A DNA stretch of 64,000 bases from contig NZ_JAMCCQ010000002.1 of NCBI RefSeq assembly GCF_023370775.1, positions 682,001 through 746,000 on the forward strand. Direction: 5' to 3'. The DNA is from Marivita sp. GX14005 (GTDB lineage Bacteria; Pseudomonadota; Alphaproteobacteria; Rhodobacterales; Rhodobacteraceae). Shown here one piece after another: positions 37,241 to 45,738 of this stretch; positions within the stretch are counted from its first letter, which is position 1; every line of letters begins with the position of its first letter. The position numbers were made by a program, and so were the translations under genes. Below the pieces are notes generated by a model, which saw nothing but the letters and a program-made list of their open reading frames with translations, ran no database searches and was not told the DNA's origin.

Positions 37241-38545
37241 ATGATCCCCCGCTATTCTCGCCCCGACATGGTCTCCATCTGGGAACCGGCCACCAAGTTC
37301 CGCATCTGGTTCGAGATCGAGGCCCATGCCTGCGACGCGATGGCCGATCTGGGCGTGATCCCGCGAGAGAATGCGCAGGCGGTGTGGAAGGCGAAGGACG
37401 TGGAGTTCGACATCGCCCGCATCGACGAGATCGAGCGCGAGACGAAACACGACGTGATCGCCTTTCTGACCCATCTGGCCGAGCATGTGGGCAGCGAAGA
37501 GGCGCGGTTCGTGCATCAGGGCATGACATCCTCTGATGTGCTGGACACCACGTTCAACGTTCAACTGGTGCGCGCCGCCGATATCCTGATTGCCGATCTG
37601 GAGGCGCTCTTGGCCGCGCTAAAGCGCCGCGCCTATGAGCACAAGGACACGATCCGCATCGGGCGGTCCCATGGTATCCATGCCGAACCCACGACCATGG
37701 GCCTGACCTTCGCGCGTTTCTACGCGGAGATGGACCGCAACCTCAGCCGCATGCGCGATGCCCGCGCCGAAGTGGCGACAGGCGCGATTTCCGGTGCGGT
37801 CGGCACCTTCGCCAATATCGATCCGGCGGTCGAGGAACATGTCTGCGACAAGCTCGGTCTCGTGCCCGAGCCGATCAGCACCCAGGTGATCCCGCGTGAC
37901 CGCCACGCCGCCTTCTTCGCCACACTGGGCGTGATCGCCAGCAGCATCGAGAATATCGCCATCGAGATCCGCCATATGCAGCGGACCGAGGTGCTGGAGG
38001 CGGCGGAGTTCTTTTCGATGGGGCAAAAGGGCTCCAGCGCGATGCCGCACAAGAAGAACCCGGTGCTGACGGAAAACCTGACCGGGCTCGCGCGCATGGT
38101 CCGCTCGGCCGTGATCCCGGCGATGGAAAACGTGGCGCTCTGGCATGAGCGCGATATCTCGCATTCGAGCGTCGAGCGGATGATCGGCCCGGATGCGACG
38201 ATCACGCTGGATTTCGCGCTCGCCCGTCTGACCGGGGTGATCGATAAGCTGCTGGTCTATCCCGAGAACATGCTGGAGAACATGAACAAGTTTCCCGGCC
38301 TCGTCATGTCGCAGCGGGTGCTGCTGGCGTTGACGCAGGCCGGCGTGTCGCGCGAGGATGCCTACCGTCTGGTGCAGCGCAACGCGATGAAGGTCTGGGA
38401 CAACCGGACCGATTTCCGCGAGGAACTGCTCGCCGATGAGGAAGTGCGCGCGGCACTGTCGGCCGAAGAGATCGAGGAGAAATTCGATCTCGGCTATCAC
38501 ACCAAGCATGTCGACACGATCTTTGCACGCGTGTTCGGGGAGTAA
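37241..38545 (+). CDS. purB: Adenylosuccinate lyase
   Basis: The 434-residue fumarase/aspartase-superfamily enzyme starts MIPRYSRPDMVSIWEPATKF. It has HQGMTSSDVLDT, GRSHGIHAEPTTMG and the family signature GSSAMPHKKNPV, with catalytic Ser in this flexible loop. It works in two steps of purine synthesis, splitting SAICAR and adenylosuccinate. A ribosome site (AAAGGA) is present. It is separated from the other pur genes here, and a perfect hairpin follows its end. Confidence 0.97.
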   Translation: MIPRYSRPDMVSIWEPATKFRIWFEIEAHACDAMADLGVIPRENAQAVWKAKDVEFDIARIDEIERETKHDVIAFLTHLAEHVGSEEARFVHQGMTSSDVLDTTFNVQLVRAADILIADLEALLAALKRRAYEHKDTIRIGRSHGIHAEPTTMGLTFARFYAEMDRNLSRMRDARAEVATGAISGAVGTFANIDPAVEEHVCDKLGLVPEPISTQVIPRDRHAAFFATLGVIASSIENIAIEIRHMQRTEVLEAAEFFSMGQKGSSAMPHKKNPVLTENLTGLARMVRSAVIPAMENVALWHERDISHSSVERMIGPDATITLDFALARLTGVIDKLLVYPENMLENMNKFPGLVMSQRVLLALTQAGVSREDAYRLVQRNAMKVWDNRTDFREELLADEEVRAALSAEEIEEKFDLGYHTKHVDTIFARVFGE

Positions 38546-38583
38546 GCCCGTTCCAGCGCGCTTTCAGCTTTTGACGGAGAGTT

Positions 38584-38609
38584 GGCAAGGCTTTTCGAAG
38601 AGCCTTGCC
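38584..38609. terminator. Hairpin between convergent purB and saccharopine dehydrogenase-like gene
   Basis: GGCAAGGCT and AGCCTTGCC pair perfectly around an 8-base loop (TTTCGAAG). No T-tract is present on either strand, so termination strength is uncertain. It ends 3 bp before the stop of the minus-strand gene. Confidence 0.5.
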
Positions 38610-38611
38610 GT

Positions 38612-39745
38612 CTAGCGCATATGATCGACAACCATCAGATGCTGCGCCAGCGTCTGAACCTCGCCGAGCCAGCGCTGCACCAGTTTCGGATCGCTTGGCG
38701 CGGGCGTCACGCCCGGCGCGATCTCGCGGTCAAGCACCGCCTCCACCGCTAGCGACACCGGCACCGACACGAGCCGCGCCATGGCCGTTCCGCGCTCGTC
38801 CCCCCAGGCATCCATGACATAGGTCTTGTGCCAGACCGGCGCGCCATCGCGCTCGGCCAGCAGATCGACACAGAGCACGACGCGATCCGCCTCTCCCTCG
38901 CCATAGGCGTTCTCGGTCAGAAGCTGATCGGCCATCTCCTGGAGGCGCGCGTCACTTGCGCTGCCGACCTCGGCGAAGATATCGGCCCAGGCCTCGGCCC
39001 AGCCGTTCAGGCGCAGCGTGCCGCGCACGAATTCCTTGACCTTCCAGCGCGGATCGAAGCGGTAATCCTCCATGAAGGGCAGGCTGTCGCGGTTGGGATA
39101 GACCTCGAAGCTTTCGGGCCGGGGCAAAGGCGCGTCATAGCGGCTGATCGCGTCCCAGGGGCGGGCGACATCGAGCTCGGTGAAATGACGGATCGATTTC
39201 GAGGGCGAGCGCAGCGCCTTGAGCACGCCCACCGGCGCCCAGCTGAACTTGTAGCGCCGCGCGTTCGGCTCTTTCGGAACGCCGCCGCAATAGGAGCGGA
39301 AGGAGATCACGTTGTCCGCGTCATAGGCGGCGCTTGCGCGGTATTCGGCCACCAGATGATGCGCCATCAGATGATCGATGCCCGGATCGAGCCCCACCTC
39401 GTTGACCAGAGCGACGCCGGCGGCGCGCGCCTTGCTGTCGAGCGCGCGCATCTCGGGCGCGATATAGGAGGAGGAGACGAAATGCGCGCCATTGTCGATC
39501 GCCATTTCTGCCAGCGGAACATGCCAGTCGCCGGGTAGCATCGAGACGATCACATCGCCCGCCGACACCGCATCGGCAAGCACGTCCAGATCGAAGGCCC
39601 GGATGTCATCCGTCAGATCGCCCACCGCTTCGCGCGCCTTCTCCACCGTCCGGTTCCAGACCGTCACCTCATGCTCACCGGCCCCAATCAGCCGACGCAA
39701 GCCGGGAACGGTCGAAAGACCTGTGCCGCACCAATGAACCGTCAT
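38612..39745 (-). CDS. Saccharopine dehydrogenase-family oxidoreductase (glutamate-forming-like)
   Basis: The 377-residue protein has a Rossmann start (VHWCGTGLSTVPGLRRLIGAGEHEVTVWNR), a VISMLPGDWHVPLAEMAIDNGAHFVSSSYIAPEM segment, and NEVGLDPGIDHLMAHHLV, as in the LYS9-type saccharopine dehydrogenases that release glutamate. Its start overlaps the stop of the next gene upstream by 4 bp. Paired with the LYS1-like gene, it could degrade lysine via saccharopine or make lysine; substrate direction is not set by sequence. Confidence 0.8.
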   Translation of the reverse strand: MTVHWCGTGLSTVPGLRRLIGAGEHEVTVWNRTVEKAREAVGDLTDDIRAFDLDVLADAVSAGDVIVSMLPGDWHVPLAEMAIDNGAHFVSSSYIAPEMRALDSKARAAGVALVNEVGLDPGIDHLMAHHLVAEYRASAAYDADNVISFRSYCGGVPKEPNARRYKFSWAPVGVLKALRSPSKSIRHFTELDVARPWDAISRYDAPLPRPESFEVYPNRDSLPFMEDYRFDPRWKVKEFVRGTLRLNGWAEAWADIFAEVGSASDARLQEMADQLLTENAYGEGEADRVVLCVDLLAERDGAPVWHKTYVMDAWGDERGTAMARLVSVPVSLAVEAVLDREIAPGVTPAPSDPKLVQRWLGEVQTLAQHLMVVDHMR

Positions 39746-40794
39746 GTCGTCACCTTCTTCAAATGCTCGTCGAAATAGGTTCGCGCCCGGCCCCAGACGC
39801 CGGACTCCAGACGATCCAGCCCTTGCAGATAGGGCAACAGCTGCGCCGCGAAATCCTGCGAGGATTCGCGCGGCAGCAGCGATGGCAGATTGTCGATCGC
39901 CATCACGTCGAGCGGGGGATCGTCGCAGGCGCGCACCACCGGCGCATCCCAGCGCGTGACGGCGTCATAGACTTGGATCGGTGAAAAATCGCTGCCCGGA
40001 TCGCAGGCGATATCGCCGATCACGCGCAGGCCGCGTTCCGCCTCGCAGGCATCGTCGGGCACGAAAACCGGCGTTCCGGGGCGCGCGAGGATGCAGTTGA
40101 AGAGAAGCGGATAGTCCAGAACCTCGAAGAACGGGCCGCCATGCGCCGTGTCTTCCATGTCCCAGCGCGTCACGTCCAATCCCATCGCCTCGCAAAGATC
40201 GCCCGCGCCGGTGCCGACGCGGCCCAGAGCGCCGATCACCAGCGCCTTGGGGCGCAATTCCCCAAGCGCCGCGCGCACATCCTCCTGCATCGCATATGCG
40301 TCATGCCAGGTGGTCACCGGCGGACAAATCCCGCCGCGGTGCTGCGCGGCATAGGCCAAGAGGGTGACGGCCGCTCCGGCATAGCCCGCCCAATAGCCGA
40401 AGGCCGCGACACGTCGGCCCTCGCTGTCCTCGAGATATTCCAGATCGTAGAGCGCTCCGCCGCCGGCGGCAAAGCGCTCCAGCAAGCGGCGGCCGTCGGC
40501 CTGTCCCTTGTAGGCGTGGCCGAACATGATGTGACGATGGCGCAGCGGCGTTCCGTCTGCCGGCAGTTCCTTGAGACCGAAAACGATGGCGTCATCCGGC
40601 GCATCGACCCAGGCCCCGGGCTCCGCGATCTCGGCCCCGGCCTCGCGATAGAGCGCGGTAGGCACCACGCGCGCAGGGCTGTCCTCGACCGTCACGCGCA
40701 TGCCGCTCTCGATCAAATCGGCCACGCCCTCGGGCATGATGCCCACCCGTTCCTCGTTCTCCCGGCTCTCTGCCCGGACCCATAGGTGCTGCAT
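39742..40794 (-). CDS. Saccharopine dehydrogenase, lysine-forming-like (LYS1 type)
   Basis: The 350-residue protein begins HLWVRAESRENEERVGIMPEGVADLI, like LYS1 and alanine dehydrogenase-family enzymes, with GLKELPADGTPLRHRHIMFGHAYKGQ and the NAD site VIGALGRVGTGAGDLCEAMG. It would interconvert saccharopine with lysine and 2-oxoglutarate. It is followed by the LYS9-type gene with a 4-bp ATGA overlap, making a two-gene saccharopine operon. Copy D of the dispersed repeat lies upstream. Confidence 0.82.
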   Translation of the reverse strand: MQHLWVRAESRENEERVGIMPEGVADLIESGMRVTVEDSPARVVPTALYREAGAEIAEPGAWVDAPDDAIVFGLKELPADGTPLRHRHIMFGHAYKGQADGRRLLERFAAGGGALYDLEYLEDSEGRRVAAFGYWAGYAGAAVTLLAYAAQHRGGICPPVTTWHDAYAMQEDVRAALGELRPKALVIGALGRVGTGAGDLCEAMGLDVTRWDMEDTAHGGPFFEVLDYPLLFNCILARPGTPVFVPDDACEAERGLRVIGDIACDPGSDFSPIQVYDAVTRWDAPVVRACDDPPLDVMAIDNLPSLLPRESSQDFAAQLLPYLQGLDRLESGVWGRARTYFDEHLKKVTT

Positions 40795-40862
40795 GCGCTT
40801 CCTCCTGCCTCGCCCGGCGCCACCCTAGCCGCGCCGCGCCGAGGACAAAAGCCCGCGATTCT

Positions 40863-40897
40863 GGTTTCTTTGGGCTCCAAAATACCTCCGCCGGAGG
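40863..40897 (-). repeat. Dispersed intergenic repeat, copy D
   Basis: On the minus strand a CCTCCGGCGGAGG hairpin leads directly into TATTTTGGAGC and AAAGAAACC. It has the same order as copies A-C but a different hairpin sequence. It lies between two minus-strand genes. Confidence 0.6.
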
Positions 40898-40913
40898 CAA
40901 TAAAATTCTGGCC

Positions 40914-41573
40914 CTAGATATGCGTTTGCGCGAAGAGCCGGTCTGGAGCGTCCAGATGCGGCAGGGCGTTGAACTGCGTCAGCGCCAGCTTGTCGTCGAT
41001 CGGCAGCCAGCTGCTTAGCGAGGTGTTCTGAACCGAAAGGCAGACCGTGCTGAACGCTGCCATATCGAGCCCGAGCGTAACACGCATGGCCATGCCGATC
41101 AGCCCGCCTGAGGTGACCACCAGCGAACGGCCGCGCGTCGCGGCGATCTCGCCCAGCACGTCGCGCACGCGGGCTTCGAAATGCTCGAACCGTTCGGGTG
41201 CGCCTTCGAGCTTGCCGTCCTTCCAATGCGAAAACAGGGTCGGCAGATGCCGTACGAACCCCTCGCGCGAGTCGGGCAGGGGGATATCGTGTTGCTCGGC
41301 CAGAAGGCGGGCCAGAGTGAAATATTCCAACTCGTTGAGCCGTTCGTCGCGGATCGCCGCGGCGGGGCTCTCGGCGTCGATCGCGCCCGCGGTTTCGACA
41401 TGGCGCTGCAGCGTTCCGGTCCAAATCTGCGCGAAGACATCGCCGCGCTCGCGCAAATGCTCGCCAAGCCATCTCGCCTGACGATGCCCGAGCTCGCTCA
41501 GCCGGTCATAGGTGATATCGTCGCGCGCGACGGTATTGGCCTGCCCGTGACGGACCAGAACGATTTGGGACAT
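40914..41573 (-). CDS. Histidine phosphatase-family protein
   Basis: The 219-residue protein starts IVLVRHGQANTVARDDITYDRLSELGHRQARWLGEHL. The RHG motif is the phosphate-accepting histidine of the phosphoglycerate mutase/histidine phosphatase superfamily. The second catalytic region is SLVVTSGGLIGMAMRV, where the usual HGG is TSGG, so the second histidine may be missing. That would lower or change activity. No pathway context is visible. Confidence 0.8.
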   Translation of the reverse strand: MSQIVLVRHGQANTVARDDITYDRLSELGHRQARWLGEHLRERGDVFAQIWTGTLQRHVETAGAIDAESPAAAIRDERLNELEYFTLARLLAEQHDIPLPDSREGFVRHLPTLFSHWKDGKLEGAPERFEHFEARVRDVLGEIAATRGRSLVVTSGGLIGMAMRVTLGLDMAAFSTVCLSVQNTSLSSWLPIDDKLALTQFNALPHLDAPDRLFAQTHI

Positions 41574-41657
41574 GAAACCTCTGCACAGGGAAGAAACGCT
41601 GTGTGGAAACGCGAACGCGCCCGGCGGGGCGGGCGCGCACAGGACAGGACAAAGAGC

Positions 41658-41972
41658 TTACGACTCGTCCAGAATCTGTGCCTTGGCCTGTTTCATCAGC
41701 TCGGCCATCTTGGCGCGGATCTCGTCATCGCTGGCCTTGTCGCCCAGATCGCCCGACACCTTGCGCACCACGTCCTCGTGACCCGCCTCTTCGAAATCGG
41801 CCTTGACGACTTCCTTTGCATAGTCGTTCGCTGCCTCGCCCGTCTTGCCCAGCAGTTCGGCCGCCCAAAGACCCAGAAGCTTGTTCCGCCGCGCTTCGGC
41901 CTTGAACTGCATTTCCGCATCATGGGCGTATTTGTTCTCGAAGGCGCTTTCGCGATCGTCGAAAGTGGACAT
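41658..41972 (-). CDS. F1-ATPase inhibitor zeta subunit (DUF1476)
   Basis: The 104-residue protein begins STFDDRESAFENKYAHDAEMQFKAEARRNKLLGLWAAELLG, the alphaproteobacterial zeta inhibitor (PF07345) that binds F1 and blocks ATP hydrolysis. It is a four-helix protein with the inhibitory N-terminus. It is monocistronic and divergent from purC, which starts 184 bp away. Strongly indicates Alphaproteobacteria. Confidence 0.92.
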   Translation of the reverse strand: MSTFDDRESAFENKYAHDAEMQFKAEARRNKLLGLWAAELLGKTGEAANDYAKEVVKADFEEAGHEDVVRKVSGDLGDKASDDEIRAKMAELMKQAKAQILDES

Positions 41973-42156
41973 GGGGGCGGTCTCCTGGAAGTGAACTCAA
42001 GTCGCTTCAGATATGACGCGCCGCGGCGCGCGGTTCAAGTGCGCGCGTCGCTTGCGGCAGGCAGGCGGTTGCACTAAGAGGCTTCCAACACCGCCGGACC
42101 GGGCGGCGTTGCAATTTCTCCCGCGCCACCCGGCGCCGCTGTCAGGATGTAGTCGC

Positions 42157-42918
42157 ATGGCCCGAGGCAAGAAAATCTACGAAGGCAAGGCCAAGATTCT
42201 CTACGAGGGCCCCGAGCCGGGAACGATCATCCAGTATTTCAAGGACGATGCGACAGCCTATAACGCCGAAAAGCGGGATGTGATCGACGGCAAGGGCGCG
42301 CTGAACAACCGCCTGAGCGAGTTTTTCATGGTCGGCCTGAACACCGTCGGCGTGCCCACGCATTTTCTCAAGCGGTTGAACATGCGCGAACAGCTGGTGC
42401 GCGCTTGCGAGATCATTCCCCTGGAAGTGATCGTGCGCAATTTCGCCGCCGGGTCGATGGCCAGCCGCCTGGGAATCGAGGAAGGCACAGCGCTGCCGCG
42501 CCCGGTCGTCGAATATTGTCTGAAGGACGACAAGCTGGGCGATCCGCTCGTTACCGAGGAGCATATCGCCGCTTTCGGCTGGGCCAGCCAACAGGACATG
42601 GACGATATCCTGAGCCTCGCGCTCAGGGTCAACGATTTCATGTCCGGGCTGATGTATGGCGTCGGGATCAAGCTGGTCGATTTCAAGATCGAGGTCGGGC
42701 GTGTCTACGAGGGCGATTTCCAGCGCCTTATCGTGGCCGACGAGATCAGCCCCGACAGTTGCCGCCTGTGGGACATCGAGACCGGACGCAAGCTCGACAA
42801 GGATGTGTTCCGGCGCGACCTGGGCAATCTGGCCGATGCCTATACCGAGGTCGCGCGGCGGCTCGGCGTGATGCCGGTCAATGCCACGCGGATGGAGAAG
42901 CCGAAGCTCATCAACTGA
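42157..42918 (+). CDS. purC: Phosphoribosylaminoimidazole-succinocarboxamide synthase
   Basis: The 253-residue SAICAR synthase begins [46 protein letters not shown]. It has [18 protein letters not shown] and [33 protein letters not shown]. It adds aspartate to CAIR with ATP. The ATG at 42157 follows AGGA. purS and purQ follow after copy E of the dispersed repeat, as in other Rhodobacterales. Confidence 0.97.
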   Translation: MARGKKIYEGKAKILYEGPEPGTIIQYFKDDATAYNAEKRDVIDGKGALNNRLSEFFMVGLNTVGVPTHFLKRLNMREQLVRACEIIPLEVIVRNFAAGSMASRLGIEEGTALPRPVVEYCLKDDKLGDPLVTEEHIAAFGWASQQDMDDILSLALRVNDFMSGLMYGVGIKLVDFKIEVGRVYEGDFQRLIVADEISPDSCRLWDIETGRKLDKDVFRRDLGNLADAYTEVARRLGVMPVNATRMEKPKLIN

Positions 42919-42946
42919 CGGCGCGCCCATGGCGACCGTTCCGTTC

Positions 42947-42968
42947 GAGTATTTGGAAAGAGAAGAAG
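42947..42968 (+). repeat. Dispersed intergenic repeat, copy E (short)
   Basis: GAGTATTTGGAAAG followed by AGAAGAAG, almost identical to copy F. It sits in the purC-purS gap just before the purS ribosome site, so it is part of the pur transcript. Confidence 0.6.
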
Positions 42969-43002
42969 CAGGGGCGGCGGCCCCGACCATACGGAGAGCG
43001 CG

Positions 43003-43233
43003 ATGAAGGCACGGGTTCATGTGATGCTGAAGGACGGGGTGCTCGATCCACAGGGCGAAGCGGTCCGTCATGCGCTGGGCGCGCTCGGGTTCGAAGGCAT
43101 CCGGGGAGTGCGGCAGGGTAAGGTGATCGAACTCGATCTGGCCGATGGCACCGGTGAGGACACCGTGCGCGAGATGTGTGACAAGCTGCTGGCCAACACC
43201 GTGATCGAAAGCTACCGGATCGAGATGCTCTGA
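43003..43233 (+). CDS. purS: FGAM synthase subunit PurS
   Basis: The 76-residue protein begins KARVHVMLKDGVLDPQGEAVRHALGALGFEGIRGVRQGKVIEL, the complete PurS fold. It bridges PurL and PurQ in the three-part FGAM synthetase. Its last base is the first base of purQ's ATG, so translation is coupled. PurL is not in the window. Confidence 0.96.
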   Translation: MKARVHVMLKDGVLDPQGEAVRHALGALGFEGIRGVRQGKVIELDLADGTGEDTVREMCDKLLANTVIESYRIEML

Positions 43234-43901
43234 TGCGCGCCGCTATCGTCGTTTTCCCCGGATCAAACTGCGACCGCGATCTGGCGGTGGCGTTCCGCGC
43301 GGCCGGGTTCCGTGTCGAGATGGTCTGGCACAAGGATACCGCGCTGCCCAAAGGCGTGGATATTGTCGGGATCCCCGGCGGGTTTTCCTTTGGCGATTAT
43401 CTTCGCTGCGGTGCGATCGCCGCCAATTCGCCCATCTGCGCCGAGATCAAGACGCATGCGGAGCGGGGCGGGCATGTCCTCGGCATCTGCAACGGGTTCC
43501 AGATCCTGACCGAGACCGGCATCCTCCCCGGCGCGCTGCTGCGCAATGCGGGGTTGAAATATATCTGCCGCAGCCTTCCGCTCATCGTGGGATCATCGGC
43601 GTGCGTTTACACCTCCGGCTATGAGGCCGGCCAGCGGATCGATATTCCCGTTGCCCATCACGACGGCAACTACACCGCCTCGAACGAGATCGTGATGCGG
43701 CTGAAGGATGAGGATCGCGTGGCGTTCCGCTATGCCAGCCCGATGAACGGATCGGTGGACGATATCGCCGGCGTGCTGTCCTCCAATCGCCGCGTGCTTG
43801 GGATGATGCCGCATCCCGAACGCGCCGCCGAAGAAGCGCATGGCGGCACCGATGGACGGGCGCTCTTTTCCGGTCTGGCGTCGATGTTTGCGGCGGCATA
43901 G
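43233..43901 (+). CDS. purQ: FGAM synthase glutaminase subunit PurQ
   Basis: The 222-residue class I glutamine amidotransferase has the catalytic cysteine in LGICNGFQIL, the oxyanion region GIPGGFSFGDYLRCGAIA, and a catalytic His and Glu in MMPHPERAAE. It supplies ammonia to PurL for FGAM synthesis. It overlaps purS by one base. The start at 43233 is shared with purS's last base. Confidence 0.97.
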   Translation: MRAAIVVFPGSNCDRDLAVAFRAAGFRVEMVWHKDTALPKGVDIVGIPGGFSFGDYLRCGAIAANSPICAEIKTHAERGGHVLGICNGFQILTETGILPGALLRNAGLKYICRSLPLIVGSSACVYTSGYEAGQRIDIPVAHHDGNYTASNEIVMRLKDEDRVAFRYASPMNGSVDDIAGVLSSNRRVLGMMPHPERAAEEAHGGTDGRALFSGLASMFAAA

Positions 43902-43970
43902 CGCCGGTTTGCCCGAACCAAATCAGCGCCTTGCTTGAGTGCGCATCGCGATGGGCGTATCCTGAGCGCC

Positions 43971-45734
43971 ATGGCCAGCCGTTTTCCCTTCCTGAGATCC
44001 GCCGCGCGTTCGGGCACCGCCTCCTGGCGGGTGCGCTCGGCGCTCGGCGTTCTGCTGATCGTGGCCATTGCGACGGTGTTCTTCACCAATCGCTACCTCA
44101 CCGACAGGTTCACGGAATCCACCCGCAACCGCGCCGAATTGCGCCTCGCGCTGTATTCGGGGAACCTGATCTCCGAGCTGCGCCGCAATTCCATCGTGCC
44201 GCAATTGCTGGCACGCGATCCGGCGCTGATCGGCGCACTCAACTCCGGCGAGTTCACGCAAAGCTCGCAGCGGCTCATCTCCTTCGTCGACGAAATCGGC
44301 GCGGCTTCCCTGATGGTTCTGGACCGGGACGGGCGGACGGTGGCCGCCACCAATCGCGAGCGATTGGGTGAGCAACACCGCAACGCGGCCTATTTCGTCG
44401 AGGCGCTGCGCTCCAATGCCACGGTCTTCACTTCGCAGCGCGAAGAGGTGGGCAGCTATTCCTTCACCTATTCGCGGCGCATGGAGAGTCAGGGTCAAAC
44501 CATCGGCGTGATCGTCGTCGAGGTCGACCTGGCCAAGTTCGAGCGCGCCTGGGCGGGCATTTCGGATGCCGTTCTCGTGACGAACAGCGAAGGCGAGATC
44601 ATTCTGGCGACCGAGCCGCGCTGGCGCGGGCAGACCGTCGCCACCGCGCTGCAGCGCGAGCCGGCCGACAGCGCCATCGAGCGCGCCATTCGCGCGACCG
44701 CGGATTGGACGGTGCTGCCGGCCGACGCCTATTTCCAGGGCGAGGCGGTGATGCGGATCGAAGGACGCATCCCGTTTCGCGGCTGGAACATGACCACCTT
44801 CACGACCTATTCCAGCGTGCGCGAACGGGTCAACGCGGTGCTGGCGCTCGAGATCATGGGCTTCGCGATTCTGCTGGCGCTGGCCTTCTATGTCCTGAGC
44901 CGGCAGGCGGCGTTCCGCATGGCGCTCTTTCAACGCGAGTCGGCAGAGCTTCGCGCATTGAACCAGCGCCTGCAGCGGGAAATCGCCGAGCGCGAGCGGG
45001 TGCAGGAGACGCTTGCGGTGGCCGAGCAGACGCTGGCGCAAAGCTCTAAACTGGCCGCCTTGGGCGAGATGTCGGCGGCGGTGAGCCACGAGCTCAACCA
45101 GCCGCTGGCAGCGATGAAGACCTATCTCGCGGGCGCCAAGCTGCTCTTGCGGCGCAACCGGCCGGAAGAGGCGTTTTCGGCCTTCAGCCGGATCGACGAT
45201 CTGATCGAACGCATGGGCGGCATCACGCGGCAGCTCAAGAGCTATGCCCGCAAGGGGCAGGAGGCGTTTTCCCCTGTGAATATGGGCGATGCGCTGGCTG
45301 CCTCGCTGACGATGATGGAGCCGCAGCTGAAATCGCGCAAGGTCAAGATCACCAAGATCCTGCCGAGCGAAACGGTTCTCGTAATGGGCGACCGGATGCG
45401 GATCGAGCAGGTGATGATCAACCTTCTGCGCAACGCGCTCGATGCCACCAAGACGGTGGACGATCCGCAGATCGAGATCATCCTCGCGGGCGGCGAGACC
45501 GCAAATCTGACCATCCGTGACAACGGCCACGGGATCGACGATCTGGATGCGCTCTTCGAGCCCTTCTACACGACCAAGCAACCGGGCGACGGGGTCGGGC
45601 TCGGGCTTGCCATTTCCTCGGGGATCGTCAACGACCTCGGCGGGCGGCTGCTGGCCCGCAACGCCGAACAGGGCGGGGCGGTGTTCGAGGTCCAGTTGCC
45701 GATATTGAACGACCAAACGCAGGCTGCGGAGTAG
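43971..45734 (+). CDS. dctB: DctB-like sensor histidine kinase
   Basis: The 587-residue kinase has transmembrane helices at about residues 23-40 and 286-308 with a periplasmic Cache-type sensor between them. A coiled-coil (QRLQREIAERERVQETLAVAEQTLAQSS) leads to the H-box GEMSAAVSHELNQPLAAMKTYL (His near 371), then N (INLLRNALDA), DNGHGID and GVGLGLAISSGIV. This is the DctB layout, sensing C4-dicarboxylates. The ATG at 43971 is chosen over upstream non-ATG starts. It is followed by the dctD-like gene 4 bp away. No dct transporter is adjacent. Confidence 0.87.
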   Translation: MASRFPFLRSAARSGTASWRVRSALGVLLIVAIATVFFTNRYLTDRFTESTRNRAELRLALYSGNLISELRRNSIVPQLLARDPALIGALNSGEFTQSSQRLISFVDEIGAASLMVLDRDGRTVAATNRERLGEQHRNAAYFVEALRSNATVFTSQREEVGSYSFTYSRRMESQGQTIGVIVVEVDLAKFERAWAGISDAVLVTNSEGEIILATEPRWRGQTVATALQREPADSAIERAIRATADWTVLPADAYFQGEAVMRIEGRIPFRGWNMTTFTTYSSVRERVNAVLALEIMGFAILLALAFYVLSRQAAFRMALFQRESAELRALNQRLQREIAERERVQETLAVAEQTLAQSSKLAALGEMSAAVSHELNQPLAAMKTYLAGAKLLLRRNRPEEAFSAFSRIDDLIERMGGITRQLKSYARKGQEAFSPVNMGDALAASLTMMEPQLKSRKVKITKILPSETVLVMGDRMRIEQVMINLLRNALDATKTVDDPQIEIILAGGETANLTIRDNGHGIDDLDALFEPFYTTKQPGDGVGLGLAISSGIVNDLGGRLLARNAEQGGAVFEVQLPILNDQTQAAE

Positions 45735-45738
45735 AGCC

